From: Bacteroides fragilis
GTDB taxonomy: Bacteria > Bacillota > Clostridia > Lachnospirales > Lachnospiraceae
Assembly (NCBI GenBank): GCA_023664485.1
Contig: JAMPFK010000007.1
Span: forward strand, 43,742-107,741
Length of the DNA stretch: 64,000 nt
Reading direction: 5' to 3'
Shown: one piece after another, positions 42,973 to 51,806 of the stretch
Layout: the number at the start of each line of letters is the position of its first letter
How positions within the stretch are numbered: position 1 is the stretch's first letter
Program-made: the position numbers and the translations under genes
Notes under the pieces: model-generated
What the model was told of the DNA's origin: nothing
Databases searched by the model: none
Seen by the model: the letters and a program-made list of their open reading frames with translations, nothing else

Positions 42973-44181
42973 TTGATGGTGGTTTCGGGGTACAGGAGCC
43001 AGGGCTACAGTTTCGATATTACGAACAGCACCGCTTATGACCAGGCTTTTGTGTATGGACGGCCGATTTATGAATCCATCAGCAGGATCGTAGATGAAAT
43101 TTTTAACGAATATGTCCGCAGGCAGGGACAGACTGCGCCCTATTTTACCTCGTTCTGCAACGGCACAACGGTGACATGCGCCGGGCTTTCCCAGTGGGGG
43201 ACGGTCACGTTGGCGAATCAGGGGCTTACGCCGCTTCAGATTCTTCGCGCCTATTATCCCGACGATGTGGAAATTGTTACGACGGATATTGTCGCCAATG
43301 TGCCTTCTTCCTATCCCGGCTCGCCGCTCCGGGCGGGCAGTACGGGGCTCGATGTCCAGACGATTCAGACGTATTTGAACAGGATACGGCAGAATTATCC
43401 GGCGGTTCCTGAGATTACCGATGAGGCCGGTGTGTTCGGGAACAGCACGAGAACCGCGGTGACAAAATTCCAGAGCATTTTCGGGCTTGCGGCGGATGGT
43501 GTTGTCGGTAAGGCAACCTGGTATAAGATTTCACAGCTGTATACCGGTGTGACGAGGCTTTCGGAGCTAAGCAGCGAAGGGACCTCGCTCGGTATCGGAA
43601 CGGTGCCTCCGGCCGCGGTGCTGCGGCAGGGATCAAGAGGGACGGACGTGATCACGCTGCAGTATCTTCTGAATGTGCTCGCGGAATATTATCCCGGCGT
43701 TCCGGTCGTATCGCAGGACGGTATTTTCGGCAGCGGAACCAGACAGGCGGTCATCGCTTTTCAGCAGGCGAAGGGGCTTGCGCCGGACGGCATTGTCGGC
43801 GCCGGTACATGGAAAGCTCTTTATGAGGCATACCAGGGAATCGGGGATTATGTGCCGGCGCCGGGGCCGGATGCAGAGACGATAGAGTATGTCGTGCGCT
43901 CCGGCGATACGCTGTGGCTGCTTAGCCAGCGCTATGGTACGACGGTAGCGGAGCTCAAAAGGCTGAACAATCTGACGGGCGATGAGCTGCGCGTCGGCCA
44001 GGTATTGCGGATACCTGCGGGGCAGACGCCGTCCTGTTTTGAATATACGGTGCGTTCCGGCGATACGTTATGGCTGCTTGGCCAGCGTTTTGGAACGACG
44101 GCGGACGCAATCAGGAGTCTGAACGGTTTGAGCGGCAATCTATTGAATATCGGGCAGGTGCTTCTGATCCCGCGCCGGTAA
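42973..44181 (+). pseudogene. 3' part of the split gene: two peptidoglycan-binding and two LysM domains
   Basis: Native sequence resumes at 42994 (RSQGYSFDITNSTAYDQAF) and continues the SpoIID-like region (NGTTVTCAGLSQWGTV). It is followed by two peptidoglycan-binding domains (about residues 115-190 and 215-285 of this piece; DGVVGKATWYKI, DGIVGAGTWKALYE) and two LysM domains (YVVRSGDTLWLLSQRYGTT and YTVRSGDTLWLLGQRFGTT). The first residues MMVVSGY come from the right inverted repeat, which by chance gives a possible start codon (TTG 42973 or ATG 42976) without a clear ribosome site. It may be expressed weakly as a truncated wall-binding protein. Confidence 0.85.
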
Positions 44182-44237
44182 CGGGCGCCGCATACGATCG
44201 GCAAAGGCGCCGGAGGAGAAATGGATGGAGTATAGGG

Positions 44238-45668
44238 ATGAAGAGTGAAAAAATACTGATGCAGCTAAAAGATGGCAGGGAGTTTGGCAGGGGAGAGCAG
44301 ATACGGCTCGTCTTTCTTTTAAGCGTTCCCGCGATCCTGGCGCAGATTACCTCGATTGTCATGCAGTATATCGACGCTTCCATGGTGGGCAGTCTGGGGG
44401 CGGAGGCTTCCGCCTCCATCGGCCTTGTGTCCAGCAGTACATGGCTGTTTAGCGGTGTCTGCGGGGCGGTCGCTTCCGGTTTTTCCATCCAGGCGGCGCA
44501 CCGTATCGGGGGCGGGAAAATTGCGGAGGCGAGGAGCATTATGCGCCAGTCTCTTCTCGTGGCGGCGGCCGTCAGCCTGCTGTTGGCTTTAAGCGGCGTC
44601 CTGATTGGAGGGAAGCTGCCGGTCTGGCTTGGGGCGGCGCCGGAAATCTGGAAAGACGCTTCCGCTTATTTTATCGTGTTTGCCTGTTCGCTGCCCCTGA
44701 TCCAGATGAACCGCCTGGCCGGCGGCCTGTTCCAGTGCAGCGGCGATATGAGAACGCCGGGCGCGCTGAATATTCTGATGTGTTTTCTGGATGTGGTGTT
44801 CAACCGGTTCCTGATCTTTCCGGCGCAGACGATCTCTGTCGGCGGCCTTGCGATACCGCTGCCGGGAGCCGGGCTCGGCGTTACGGGAGCGGCGCTTGGG
44901 ACAGCCCTTTCGGAGCTTGTGACGGCAGTCCTCATGATGGGCCTGCTCTGTCTGCGTTCCGGAGTATTCCGCCTGAAAAGAGGAGAGAGCTGGAAGCTGG
45001 AAAAGAAATGCATTATGCGGGCGCTTCGTCTGGCGGCGCCGATCGGTTGGGAGAACGTCATGATGTGCGGCGCGATGGTGGCGACGACAAGAGTGGTGGC
45101 TCCGCTCGGAGCCGTGGCGATTGCCGCCAATTCTTTTGCGGTGACAGCGGAGAGCCTTTGTTATATGCCGGGATATGGAATCGGGGATGCGGCCGCGACG
45201 CTGACGGGACAGAGCATCGGCGCGGGCCGTTATGATCTGACAAGACGGTTCGCGAAAATGGCAGTATGGATGGGAATCGTCGTTATGGCACTTACCGGAG
45301 CCGCGATGTTCTTCGGGGCGTCTTTTATGATGTCGCTTTTAACGCCGGATATGGAAATCCGCAGGCTGGGCGCGGAGGTGCTTAGGATCGAGGTGTTTGC
45401 AGAACCGATGTATGCGGCTTCCATCGTCGCGTCGGGCGCCCTGCGGGGGGCCGGAGATACGATGGTTCCGAGCATGATGAATTTTGCCAGCATCTGGTTT
45501 GTAAGGCTTCCGCTTGCCATCCTGTTATCCGGGGAATACGGGCTGCGCGGCGTATGGATCGCGATGTGTCTGGAACTGTGCTTCCGGGGTGCGATTTTCC
45601 TGCTCCGCCTGTACCGCGAAAAATGGCTGGCGGAGGCAAAAAAGGAGCAGATTAATGCTCCTTTGTAA
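44238..45668 (+). CDS. MATE family efflux transporter
   Basis: A 476-residue polytopic protein with about twelve membrane segments in two halves. MATE features include IVMQYIDASMVGSLGAEASASIG in TM1-2 and NMLMCFLDVVFNRFL- and TLTGQSIGAGRYD-type motifs. It is expected to export cationic compounds using Na+ or H+. ATG 44238 follows GGAG; the frame is open further upstream, but that part overlaps the preceding gene. Its 3' end overlaps the convergent chemoreceptor gene by 17 bp. Confidence 0.92.
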   Translation: MKSEKILMQLKDGREFGRGEQIRLVFLLSVPAILAQITSIVMQYIDASMVGSLGAEASASIGLVSSSTWLFSGVCGAVASGFSIQAAHRIGGGKIAEARSIMRQSLLVAAAVSLLLALSGVLIGGKLPVWLGAAPEIWKDASAYFIVFACSLPLIQMNRLAGGLFQCSGDMRTPGALNILMCFLDVVFNRFLIFPAQTISVGGLAIPLPGAGLGVTGAALGTALSELVTAVLMMGLLCLRSGVFRLKRGESWKLEKKCIMRALRLAAPIGWENVMMCGAMVATTRVVAPLGAVAIAANSFAVTAESLCYMPGYGIGDAAATLTGQSIGAGRYDLTRRFAKMAVWMGIVVMALTGAAMFFGASFMMSLLTPDMEIRRLGAEVLRIEVFAEPMYAASIVASGALRGAGDTMVPSMMNFASIWFVRLPLAILLSGEYGLRGVWIAMCLELCFRGAIFLLRLYREKWLAEAKKEQINAPL

Positions 45669-47004
45669 ACGCCGCTATTTTTTCCATATCGGATATCAGT
45701 TCTCTGGAATAGGCTTCGGCTTCCCAGTATACGCGTCCGGCCTCCGTATAATCGCCGCTGTCGATCGCGTGGATGACGGCCGCGCCGTAGGTGTGGAATT
45801 TCCGGTGCTTTTCGCCGAGGCCTTCCCATAAGGGCAGGACGTCCGGAATATCCGGTGTCATGGCGTAATAGAAATGGCCGAAGCCGCATTTGGAGGAATC
45901 CAGCTGGAGCGGCCGAAGTTCCCTGCTGTCCACCATTTTTCTCAGATTTTTGAGCCATGATCGGTGAGCGGAGATGGCGTTCTGCATATATTCCGCAAAT
46001 TCTTCGTTTTCCAGATGGAAGAAAGCGTCTTCCGTCATGCCGCCCATCTGTTTTACGGCGGTATCCAGTATTTTTTCGATATCTACGACAGGCTTCGCGG
46101 CCTGCTGCAGATCGTGTCCTACCTGCTGCATAAATTCCGTACAGTCTTTCAGCTGGTTTTCCATTTCGGTCATGGCGCTGCTGATCTCCTCGCTGACGGC
46201 GGCGATGGAGCTGACGGATTCATTGACGTTGGCGATGCTGCGTTTGCTGCCGTTGTTCAATTCCCATACGTTGTTTATCTTATCCGCCATAGAGGACAGC
46301 GATTCGATCGTGTTCACAGAGCTGCGGACGCTTTGCCCGGAAGCATTCTTCATGCCGTCCACGAAGGCGCTCATATCTTTCGTAAGCCTCTGGGTATCCT
46401 CCGCAAGCGCGCGAATCTCATTTGCCACGACGGAAAAGCCTTTTCCTGCCTCGCCGGCTCTTGCAGCTTCTACGGAGGCGTTCAGTGCGAGCAGATTCGT
46501 CTGCATGGAGATGGAATCGATTCCGGAGATAACGCTGCTGATCCGGCTGGTAATGTTGATCAGTTCGTCCATATCCTTTTTCATCTGCCGGGATATGGAA
46601 ATGGTCTGTTCGGATAGCGCCCGGATGGAAGTCAGTTCATTCTGGCCTTCCTCGATCTGCCGGTAAACATTGTCGGTTTCTTCAGATACTCTGATGATGG
46701 TATTGGTCAGCTCTTCGTGCCGGTTATTCGCATGTCCGACGGCGCCGCCGAAGATCGTTTCCGTCGCTTTCATGACCTTATGGGCGATATCGATAATCTT
46801 ATCTGTCTGATGCTGCATCGTCAGGTCGAGAGAACTGATCTGCATGACGGCCTTGATGTTCTTTGCAAAAATTTCCGCAAACTGTTTTCTGCTGCGGGAT
46901 AATCTCTGGTAAATGGAGTTCAGTTCGGGTTCCCTGGAGTAGTCGGTGTTCCGGAGTTCTGAAACGGCTTTCATAAGTACCGTTCTTCGCGTTTTCATTG
47001 CCAT
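45652..47004 (-). CDS. Soluble methyl-accepting chemotaxis protein with C-terminal CZB domain
   Basis: A 450-residue chemoreceptor with no membrane segment. A helical N-terminal region leads to the MCP signalling hairpin, whose tip is about residues 175-205 (ISSVISGIDSISMQTNLLALNASVEAARAGEAGKGFSVVANEIR). The C-terminal 110 residues form a CZB zinc-binding domain with the expected His/Cys ligands (AHRSWLKNLR, SSKCGFGHFYY, HRKFHTYG). Cytoplasmic CZB receptors are tied to zinc or oxidant sensing. ATG 47004 or 46998 follows GAGGATC. Confidence 0.93.
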   Translation of the reverse strand: MAMKTRRTVLMKAVSELRNTDYSREPELNSIYQRLSRSRKQFAEIFAKNIKAVMQISSLDLTMQHQTDKIIDIAHKVMKATETIFGGAVGHANNRHEELTNTIIRVSEETDNVYRQIEEGQNELTSIRALSEQTISISRQMKKDMDELINITSRISSVISGIDSISMQTNLLALNASVEAARAGEAGKGFSVVANEIRALAEDTQRLTKDMSAFVDGMKNASGQSVRSSVNTIESLSSMADKINNVWELNNGSKRSIANVNESVSSIAAVSEEISSAMTEMENQLKDCTEFMQQVGHDLQQAAKPVVDIEKILDTAVKQMGGMTEDAFFHLENEEFAEYMQNAISAHRSWLKNLRKMVDSRELRPLQLDSSKCGFGHFYYAMTPDIPDVLPLWEGLGEKHRKFHTYGAAVIHAIDSGDYTEAGRVYWEAEAYSRELISDMEKIAAFTKEH

Positions 47005-47070
47005 GAAATGATCCTCATTCTTTCTTTTGAAGTGATAAAATGAAATGATAAAAAAGAGCTGCTTTATTCC

Positions 47071-47098
47071 ATCATACGGGATTTTGCAGTTTTTGCAA
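47071..47098 (-). promoter_or_regulatory. Promoter of the CZB chemoreceptor gene
   Basis: On the minus strand, TTGCAA (47093-47098), 16-bp spacer, TATGAT (47071-47076). It is divergent from the promoter at 47128-47157. Confidence 0.5.
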
Positions 47099-47127
47099 GC
47101 TTTTTTTGAATAAGTTTACAGCATCTG

Positions 47128-47157
47128 TTAGACTTTGCATTCCGATTATGGTATACT
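47128..47157 (+). promoter_or_regulatory. Promoter of the 38-residue ORF and bile salt hydrolase
   Basis: TTAGAC (47128-47133), 18-bp spacer, TATACT (47152-47157); the small ORF starts 43 bp downstream. Confidence 0.6.
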
Positions 47158-47200
47158 GTTTACATCAAAAAGGAAATTTCTGCCGTCAGAAGGTGATAAA

Positions 47201-47317
47201 ATGCCGGACAATGCAGCAGAAACATATGCGGAACTGAAAAAGAAATATATTTCATTAAAGGCTTTATTAAACGTTTCAGGCGTGAACCTGACAGACATCG
47301 GCGGGATAAAAGAATAA
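47201..47317 (+). CDS. 38-residue small protein upstream of bile salt hydrolase
   Basis: MPDNAAETYAELKKKYISLK opens a short amphipathic protein ending VNLTDIGGIKE. AGAAGGTGATAAA precedes the ATG. It lies between a good promoter and the bile salt hydrolase gene, separated from the latter by an imperfect stem-loop (about 47327-47376) ending in TTTTTC. It may be a genuine small protein or a leader peptide linked to that stem-loop; I do not recognise a family. Confidence 0.55.
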   Translation: MPDNAAETYAELKKKYISLKALLNVSGVNLTDIGGIKE

Positions 47318-47326
47318 TTAAATAGT

Positions 47327-47376
47327 AAGCAGGCGGGGCGCAAGTCTATTACAGATAGCTTACGTCCCTGTTTTTC
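47327..47376 (+). terminator. Imperfect stem-loop between the small ORF and bile salt hydrolase
   Basis: AGGCGGGGCGCAAGTCTA pairs imperfectly with TAGCTTACGTCCCTG and is followed by TTTTTC. It could be a terminator or attenuator controlling read-through into the hydrolase gene. Confidence 0.45.
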
Positions 47377-47398
47377 AGAGAAAGGAATGGGACAGAAA

Positions 47399-48385
47399 AT
47401 GTGCACAGCAGCAACTTACCAAACAAAGGATTTTTATTTTGGAAGAACATTGGACTATGAATTTTCCTATGGGGACGAAATCGTCATAACGCCAAGGAAT
47501 TATGTATTCCAGTACCGCCATATGGGAAGGATGGAGAAGCATTATGCGATGATCGGCATGGCCCATGTTGCGGAAGGCTATCCGCTTTATTATGAGGCGG
47601 TGAATGAAAAGGGCCTCGGCGTGGCGGGTTTAAATTTCGTAGGCAATGCGGATTATAAGGAGCCGGCGCCGGGGAAGGAGAATATCGCGCAGTTCGAGCT
47701 GATCCCGTGGATTCTCGGACAGTGCGCTTCGGTAAAGGAAGCGAGAGAGCTGCTTCTGAAAGTGAATCTGGTAAATACGCCTTTCAGCGATAAGCTGCCG
47801 CTCGCCCAGCTTCACTGGATGATAGCGGATGCAGCAGAAGCGGTCACGCTGGAATCCGTGAAAGAAGGCGTTAGGATTTATGACAATCCCGCCGGGGTGC
47901 TGACCAATAATCCGCCCTTTCCGGCACAGATGTTTCAACTGAATAATTATATGCACCTGTCTCCTAAGGAGCTTGGGAATCTCTTTTCGGACAGGCTTTC
48001 GCTGCATCCTTACAGCCGGGGCATGGGCGCGCTCGGACTTCCGGGAGATCTGTCCTCCCAGTCCCGTTTTATCAGGGCCGCTTTTACCAGGCTGAATTCT
48101 GTTTCCGGCGATTCGGAGGAAGAGAGCGTCAGCCAGTTCTTTCATATTCTCGGTTCCGTAGACCAGCAGCGGGGCTGCTGTGTGGTGGAGGAAACGGATA
48201 AAGGGTGCAAATATGAGATTACGATCTACACCGCCTGCTGTAACGCGTCGAAGGGGATCTATTATTATACGACCTATGATAATCACCAGATTACGGCGCT
48301 TCATATGTACAATGAAAATCTGGAGGCCGATACGATCATACGTTATACGCCTGTGACGGGAGAGCAGATCAGACGGCAGAACTAG
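47399..48385 (+). CDS. bsh: Bile salt hydrolase / choloylglycine hydrolase family
   Basis: Ntn hydrolase that cleaves glycine or taurine from conjugated bile acids. I chose ATG 47399 because the enzyme needs Cys2 exposed after Met removal (MCTAATYQTKDFYFGRTLDYE). Arg16 and Asp19 match the catalytic set. NEKGLGVAGLNF, GVLTNNPPFPAQM and SRFIRAAF support bile salt hydrolase over penicillin acylase, though the two are hard to separate by sequence. There is no signal peptide, so it is intracellular. An in-frame ATG at 47387 would bury the nucleophile. The gene implies an intestinal habitat. Confidence 0.92.
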   Translation: MCTAATYQTKDFYFGRTLDYEFSYGDEIVITPRNYVFQYRHMGRMEKHYAMIGMAHVAEGYPLYYEAVNEKGLGVAGLNFVGNADYKEPAPGKENIAQFELIPWILGQCASVKEARELLLKVNLVNTPFSDKLPLAQLHWMIADAAEAVTLESVKEGVRIYDNPAGVLTNNPPFPAQMFQLNNYMHLSPKELGNLFSDRLSLHPYSRGMGALGLPGDLSSQSRFIRAAFTRLNSVSGDSEEESVSQFFHILGSVDQQRGCCVVEETDKGCKYEITIYTACCNASKGIYYYTTYDNHQITALHMYNENLEADTIIRYTPVTGEQIRRQN

Positions 48386-48450
48386 CCCCCATAAGCTCTG
48401 CGCGGCGCGGGCGTATCTGAGGCCGTGTTCATTCGGGCAGGGGAGAAATC

Positions 48451-48490
48451 ATAAACTTTGTTTTCCGGATAGTATCCGGCGAAGGTTTAT
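48451..48490 (+). promoter_or_regulatory. Hairpin/operator-like dyad upstream of the REC-alarmone synthetase gene
   Basis: ATAAACTTTG (48451-48460) pairs with CGAAGGTTTAT (48480-48490) around an inner CCGGAT/ATCCGG stem. TAAAAT follows at 48493-48498 as a possible -10. The stretch 48386-48535 otherwise holds nothing recognisable. Confidence 0.45.
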
Positions 48491-48535
48491 GGTAAAATAG
48501 AATCGGCAGTTTACGAAAGAAAACGGGGGATTCTT

Positions 48536-49609
48536 ATGCGGAGCAGGATATTGGTCGTGGATGACGCGGAAGCAAACCGCGAGGTGCTGCGCAATATGCT
48601 TGAGGATGAATATATTGTTGAAACGGCGGAGAACGGAGAAGAAGCAGTAAGCTGGCTGTGCGAATATGAGGAAGAGACGGCGGCGCTGCTGCTGGATCTG
48701 CAGATGCCCAGAATGGACGGTCTTGCCGTTCTTGCGGAAATCAGGAAGAACGGCTGGCTGAAAGAACTTCCGGTGCTGATCATCAGCGGCGAGAAAGCAG
48801 TCGATGTGGAGAACCGGTGCTTCCAGCTGGGTGTTTCGGACTTTATTCATAAGCCCTTCGAGTCGTCCATCGTAAAGAACAGGGTAAAAAATGCGGTGGA
48901 GCTGTTCGCCTGTAAAGAGCAGCTGGAGCGGGAGGTGGAGCGGCAGACGGAGGCGCTTGAGGAACAGTCCCGCATCATTCGGATGCAGGCAGAGCAGCTA
49001 AAGGAAGCGGAATCCTTTCATACGCTGATGATGCAGTACCGATGCGCTATCATGGAGGTGGAGACGAAGTTAAAGGTGCTGAACGAGGCTTTTTCCCGCG
49101 AATATAAACGAAACCCCTTCGAGTCCATTAAGAGCAGGCTCAAAACATCGGAGAGCATCTATGAAAAGCTCAGGCGGAAGGGCTATCCGGTCACGCTGGA
49201 AAATATCGAGGAAAAACTGGCGGATGTGGCGGGAATCCGCGTTATCTGCTCTTTCCCGGACGATATTTACCGGCTGGCGAAGCTGTTGATCAGACAGGAC
49301 GATATTATGCTGTTAAAGGAAAAGGATTATATCAAATGTCCTAAGGCGAACGGTTATCGGAGCCTTCACCTGATCGTCAGCATCCCGATTTTTTTATCTG
49401 ACGAAAAAAAGTATATGAAAGTGGAGGTACAGTTCCGTACGATCGCGATGGATTTCTGGGCGAGTCTGGAACATAAACTGAAATATAAACAGAGCGTGGA
49501 CAACGCGGAGGAAATCGCGGCGCAGTTAAGAGCCTGCGCGGATTCCATAGAAGTTCTGGATTATCAGATGCAGGACATTCGCAATAAAATCGACGGAAAT
49601 GCAGGCTGA
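48536..49609 (+). CDS. Response-regulator receiver domain fused to a RelA/SpoT-type (p)ppGpp synthetase domain
   Basis: A 357-residue fusion. Residues 3-120 are a CheY-like receiver with the acidic pair Asp9/Asp10, phospho-acceptor Asp54 (LLLDLQMPRMDG) and Lys105 (HKP). A coiled coil (about 125-165) leads to a RelA_SpoT synthetase domain (about 175-320): RLKTSESIYEKLRRKG, Asp230 in DVAGIR, KANGYRSLH, and Glu297 in EVQFRTIAMDFWASLEHKLKYK. The synthetase motifs look intact and there is no HD hydrolase domain, so it resembles a small alarmone synthetase under phosphorylation control. No histidine kinase is adjacent. ATG follows GGGGGAT. Confidence 0.88.
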   Translation: MRSRILVVDDAEANREVLRNMLEDEYIVETAENGEEAVSWLCEYEEETAALLLDLQMPRMDGLAVLAEIRKNGWLKELPVLIISGEKAVDVENRCFQLGVSDFIHKPFESSIVKNRVKNAVELFACKEQLEREVERQTEALEEQSRIIRMQAEQLKEAESFHTLMMQYRCAIMEVETKLKVLNEAFSREYKRNPFESIKSRLKTSESIYEKLRRKGYPVTLENIEEKLADVAGIRVICSFPDDIYRLAKLLIRQDDIMLLKEKDYIKCPKANGYRSLHLIVSIPIFLSDEKKYMKVEVQFRTIAMDFWASLEHKLKYKQSVDNAEEIAAQLRACADSIEVLDYQMQDIRNKIDGNAG

Positions 49610-49656
49610 GAAAAGGATATGATTGCAGAATGATGTTTTTTGGGAGGAGAAAAAAG

Positions 49657-51768
49657 GTGGATATGAGAAAAAAGGGACCGCAGCGCGGCGTGAAGCTGCA
49701 GCCGCTCGATGTGATCGACGGATTTAAGGTGCGGCCGGGGTACTATAACAGGGACGGCGCGGCGGCGGGGCCGAACGGCGTCAGCTTTACGATTCATTCT
49801 TCGGGGGCAACAAGCTGTACGCTGCTTTTGTTTCATCCGCGGGAGAAGGAGCCCTATGCGAGGCTGAAATTTCCGGAGGCTTATCATATTGGAAATACTT
49901 ATTCCATGCTGGTCTTCGATCTGGACATCGAGGAGTTCGAGTATGCTTTTCAGCTGGACGGCCCCTATGACAGGGAAAAGGGGCTGCTCTTTGATAAGAA
50001 TAATATTCTGTTAGACCCGTACGCGAGGGCCGTGACAGGCCAGAAGGAGTGGGGGGACAGGCCGGAGAGCGACGAGGGCTTTGTGTATCATGCAAGGGTC
50101 GTGGAAAACAATTTTGATTGGGGCAATGTCAGGCAGCTGGAGATTCCGATGGAAGATCTGGTCATCTACGAGCTGCATGTGAGAGGGTATACGAAGGATG
50201 AGTCCTCCGGCGTATCGGCGAGGGGGACCTATGAAGGGCTGCGGCAGAAGATTCCCTATTTAAAGGATCTTGGGATCAACGCGGTGGAGCTGATGCCGGT
50301 CTTTGAATTCGACGAGATGGAGAGCGCAAGGGTCGTGGACGGGCAGCAGCTCTATAATTACTGGGGCTATAACACAGTCTGCTTTTTCGCTCCCAATACG
50401 AGCTACAGCTCCGTTGTGGAGCATAACCATGAAGGGGAAGAGCTGAAAAGGCTTATCTATGAACTGAAGGAGAACGGAATCGAAGTCATTCTGGACGTTG
50501 TGTTCAACCATACGGCGGAGGGGAACGAGGACGGCCCCTGTTTTTCCTTTAAGGGAATCGATAATAATATTTATTATATTTTAACGCCCGGCGGCCATTA
50601 CTACAATTTCAGCGGATGCGGAAATGTGCTGAACTGCAACCATCCGCTCACGAGGCGGTTCATCATCGACTGTCTGCGCTTCTGGGTAACGGAATACCGG
50701 GTGGACGGTTTCCGGTTCGATCTGGCGTCCATCCTGTCGAGGGACTGGAACGGAGCGCCGATGGCGGAGCCACCGATTTTACATGAAATCGCCTGCGACG
50801 CGATTCTGGGCAAAGTCAAGCTGATCGCGGAGGCGTGGGATGCGAGCGGCCTGTATCAGGTAGGAAATTTCCCGGCGTTCAGCAGATGGTCCGAATGGAA
50901 CGGAAGATACCGCGACGATCTGCGGCGCTTCCTCAAAGGTGATGCGGGAATGGCGGGAACCGCGGTCACAAGAATTACGGGTTCTTTCGATATGTATGAC
51001 CCGGCGACGAGAGGGGCGGACGCGTCCGTTAATTTCGTAACCTGCCATGACGGTTTTACTTTATATGACCTGTATTCCTATAATATGAAGCATAACGAGA
51101 AGAACGGCTGGAACAATACCGACGGGGATAATAACGGCAACAGCTGGAACTGCGGCGTGGAAGGAGCGACGGACGACCCGGAGGTTGAACAGCTGCGGCG
51201 CCGTATGGTGAAGAACGCTTTCGCGACGCTGATGTGCAGCAGGGGGCCGGCGATGTTCTATGCCGGGGATGAGTTCTGCAATACGCAGTACGGGAACAAC
51301 AATGCCTACTGCCAGGATAACCTGATCTCCTGGCTGGACTGGAACCGGCTGGAGGAGTATCGGGAAATCCATGACTTTTTCCGATATATGATAGCGTTCC
51401 GGAAAAAATATGCGGTTCTGCGGAAATCGACGAAACCGGTATCCTGCGGCATTCCCGAAATCAGCATCCATAACGGATATCCCTGGAATAACCGCACGGA
51501 TTATAACAGCAGGCTTATCGGCGTCATGTATGCCGGGAGGGATGAAGCGGATACGAGGGACGATATTATTTTTTATGCGATGAACGCCTTCTGGGAGCCG
51601 GTGAATATGCAGCTTCCGGAGCTTCCGGGCGGTATGAAATGGAAGGTGTGCGTAAATACCTTCATTGTCTATGAGGACGGGCAGGATCTGGAGCGGTTCA
51701 TAGACCTTTCCCATAACAGCAATCTCAGAATTTCACCGCGCACGGTCATTCTTCTGAAGGCGGAATAG
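49657..51768 (+). CDS. glgX: Glycogen debranching enzyme, GH13 (GlgX/isoamylase type)
   Basis: Hydrolyses alpha-1,6 branches in glycogen or limit dextrins. The 703 residues have an N-terminal CBM48 domain (VRPGYYNRDGAAAGPNGVSF) and a GH13 barrel with LDVVFNHTAEG, the nucleophile in VDGFRFDLAS, acid/base in LIAEAWDASG and FVTCHDGFTLYD. I chose GTG 49657, 9 bp after GGGAGGAG; the longer frame from ATG 49630 would translate the ribosome site itself (GRRKK). No other glycogen gene is adjacent. Confidence 0.9.
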   Translation: MDMRKKGPQRGVKLQPLDVIDGFKVRPGYYNRDGAAAGPNGVSFTIHSSGATSCTLLLFHPREKEPYARLKFPEAYHIGNTYSMLVFDLDIEEFEYAFQLDGPYDREKGLLFDKNNILLDPYARAVTGQKEWGDRPESDEGFVYHARVVENNFDWGNVRQLEIPMEDLVIYELHVRGYTKDESSGVSARGTYEGLRQKIPYLKDLGINAVELMPVFEFDEMESARVVDGQQLYNYWGYNTVCFFAPNTSYSSVVEHNHEGEELKRLIYELKENGIEVILDVVFNHTAEGNEDGPCFSFKGIDNNIYYILTPGGHYYNFSGCGNVLNCNHPLTRRFIIDCLRFWVTEYRVDGFRFDLASILSRDWNGAPMAEPPILHEIACDAILGKVKLIAEAWDASGLYQVGNFPAFSRWSEWNGRYRDDLRRFLKGDAGMAGTAVTRITGSFDMYDPATRGADASVNFVTCHDGFTLYDLYSYNMKHNEKNGWNNTDGDNNGNSWNCGVEGATDDPEVEQLRRRMVKNAFATLMCSRGPAMFYAGDEFCNTQYGNNNAYCQDNLISWLDWNRLEEYREIHDFFRYMIAFRKKYAVLRKSTKPVSCGIPEISIHNGYPWNNRTDYNSRLIGVMYAGRDEADTRDDIIFYAMNAFWEPVNMQLPELPGGMKWKVCVNTFIVYEDGQDLERFIDLSHNSNLRISPRTVILLKAE

Positions 51769-51806
51769 CATGTTAAAATTTTGCTGAAAAGGATAAAAAT
51801 CTACGC

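Larger units (their letters stand above)
41728..42988. mobile_element. 1.26-kb transposase-less insertion with terminal inverted repeats
   Basis: The ends carry matching inverted repeats, AACCACCATTAATTCG on the left (41731-41746) and its complement with one mismatch on the right (42969-42984). It is flanked on both sides by GGTAC (41723-41727 and 42989-42993), consistent with a 5-bp target duplication. It interrupts a gene whose two halves are in frame. Inside are a long hairpin, a 540-bp stretch without a confident gene, a promoter, two small overlapping genes and a terminator. No transposase is present, so it must have been moved in trans or be a decayed element. Confidence 0.82.

Noticed and set aside
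41098..44181. Two independent genes rather than one split gene
   Set aside because: Family-like sequence continues exactly across the insertion, the frame is restored on removal, and GGTAC flanks both ends.
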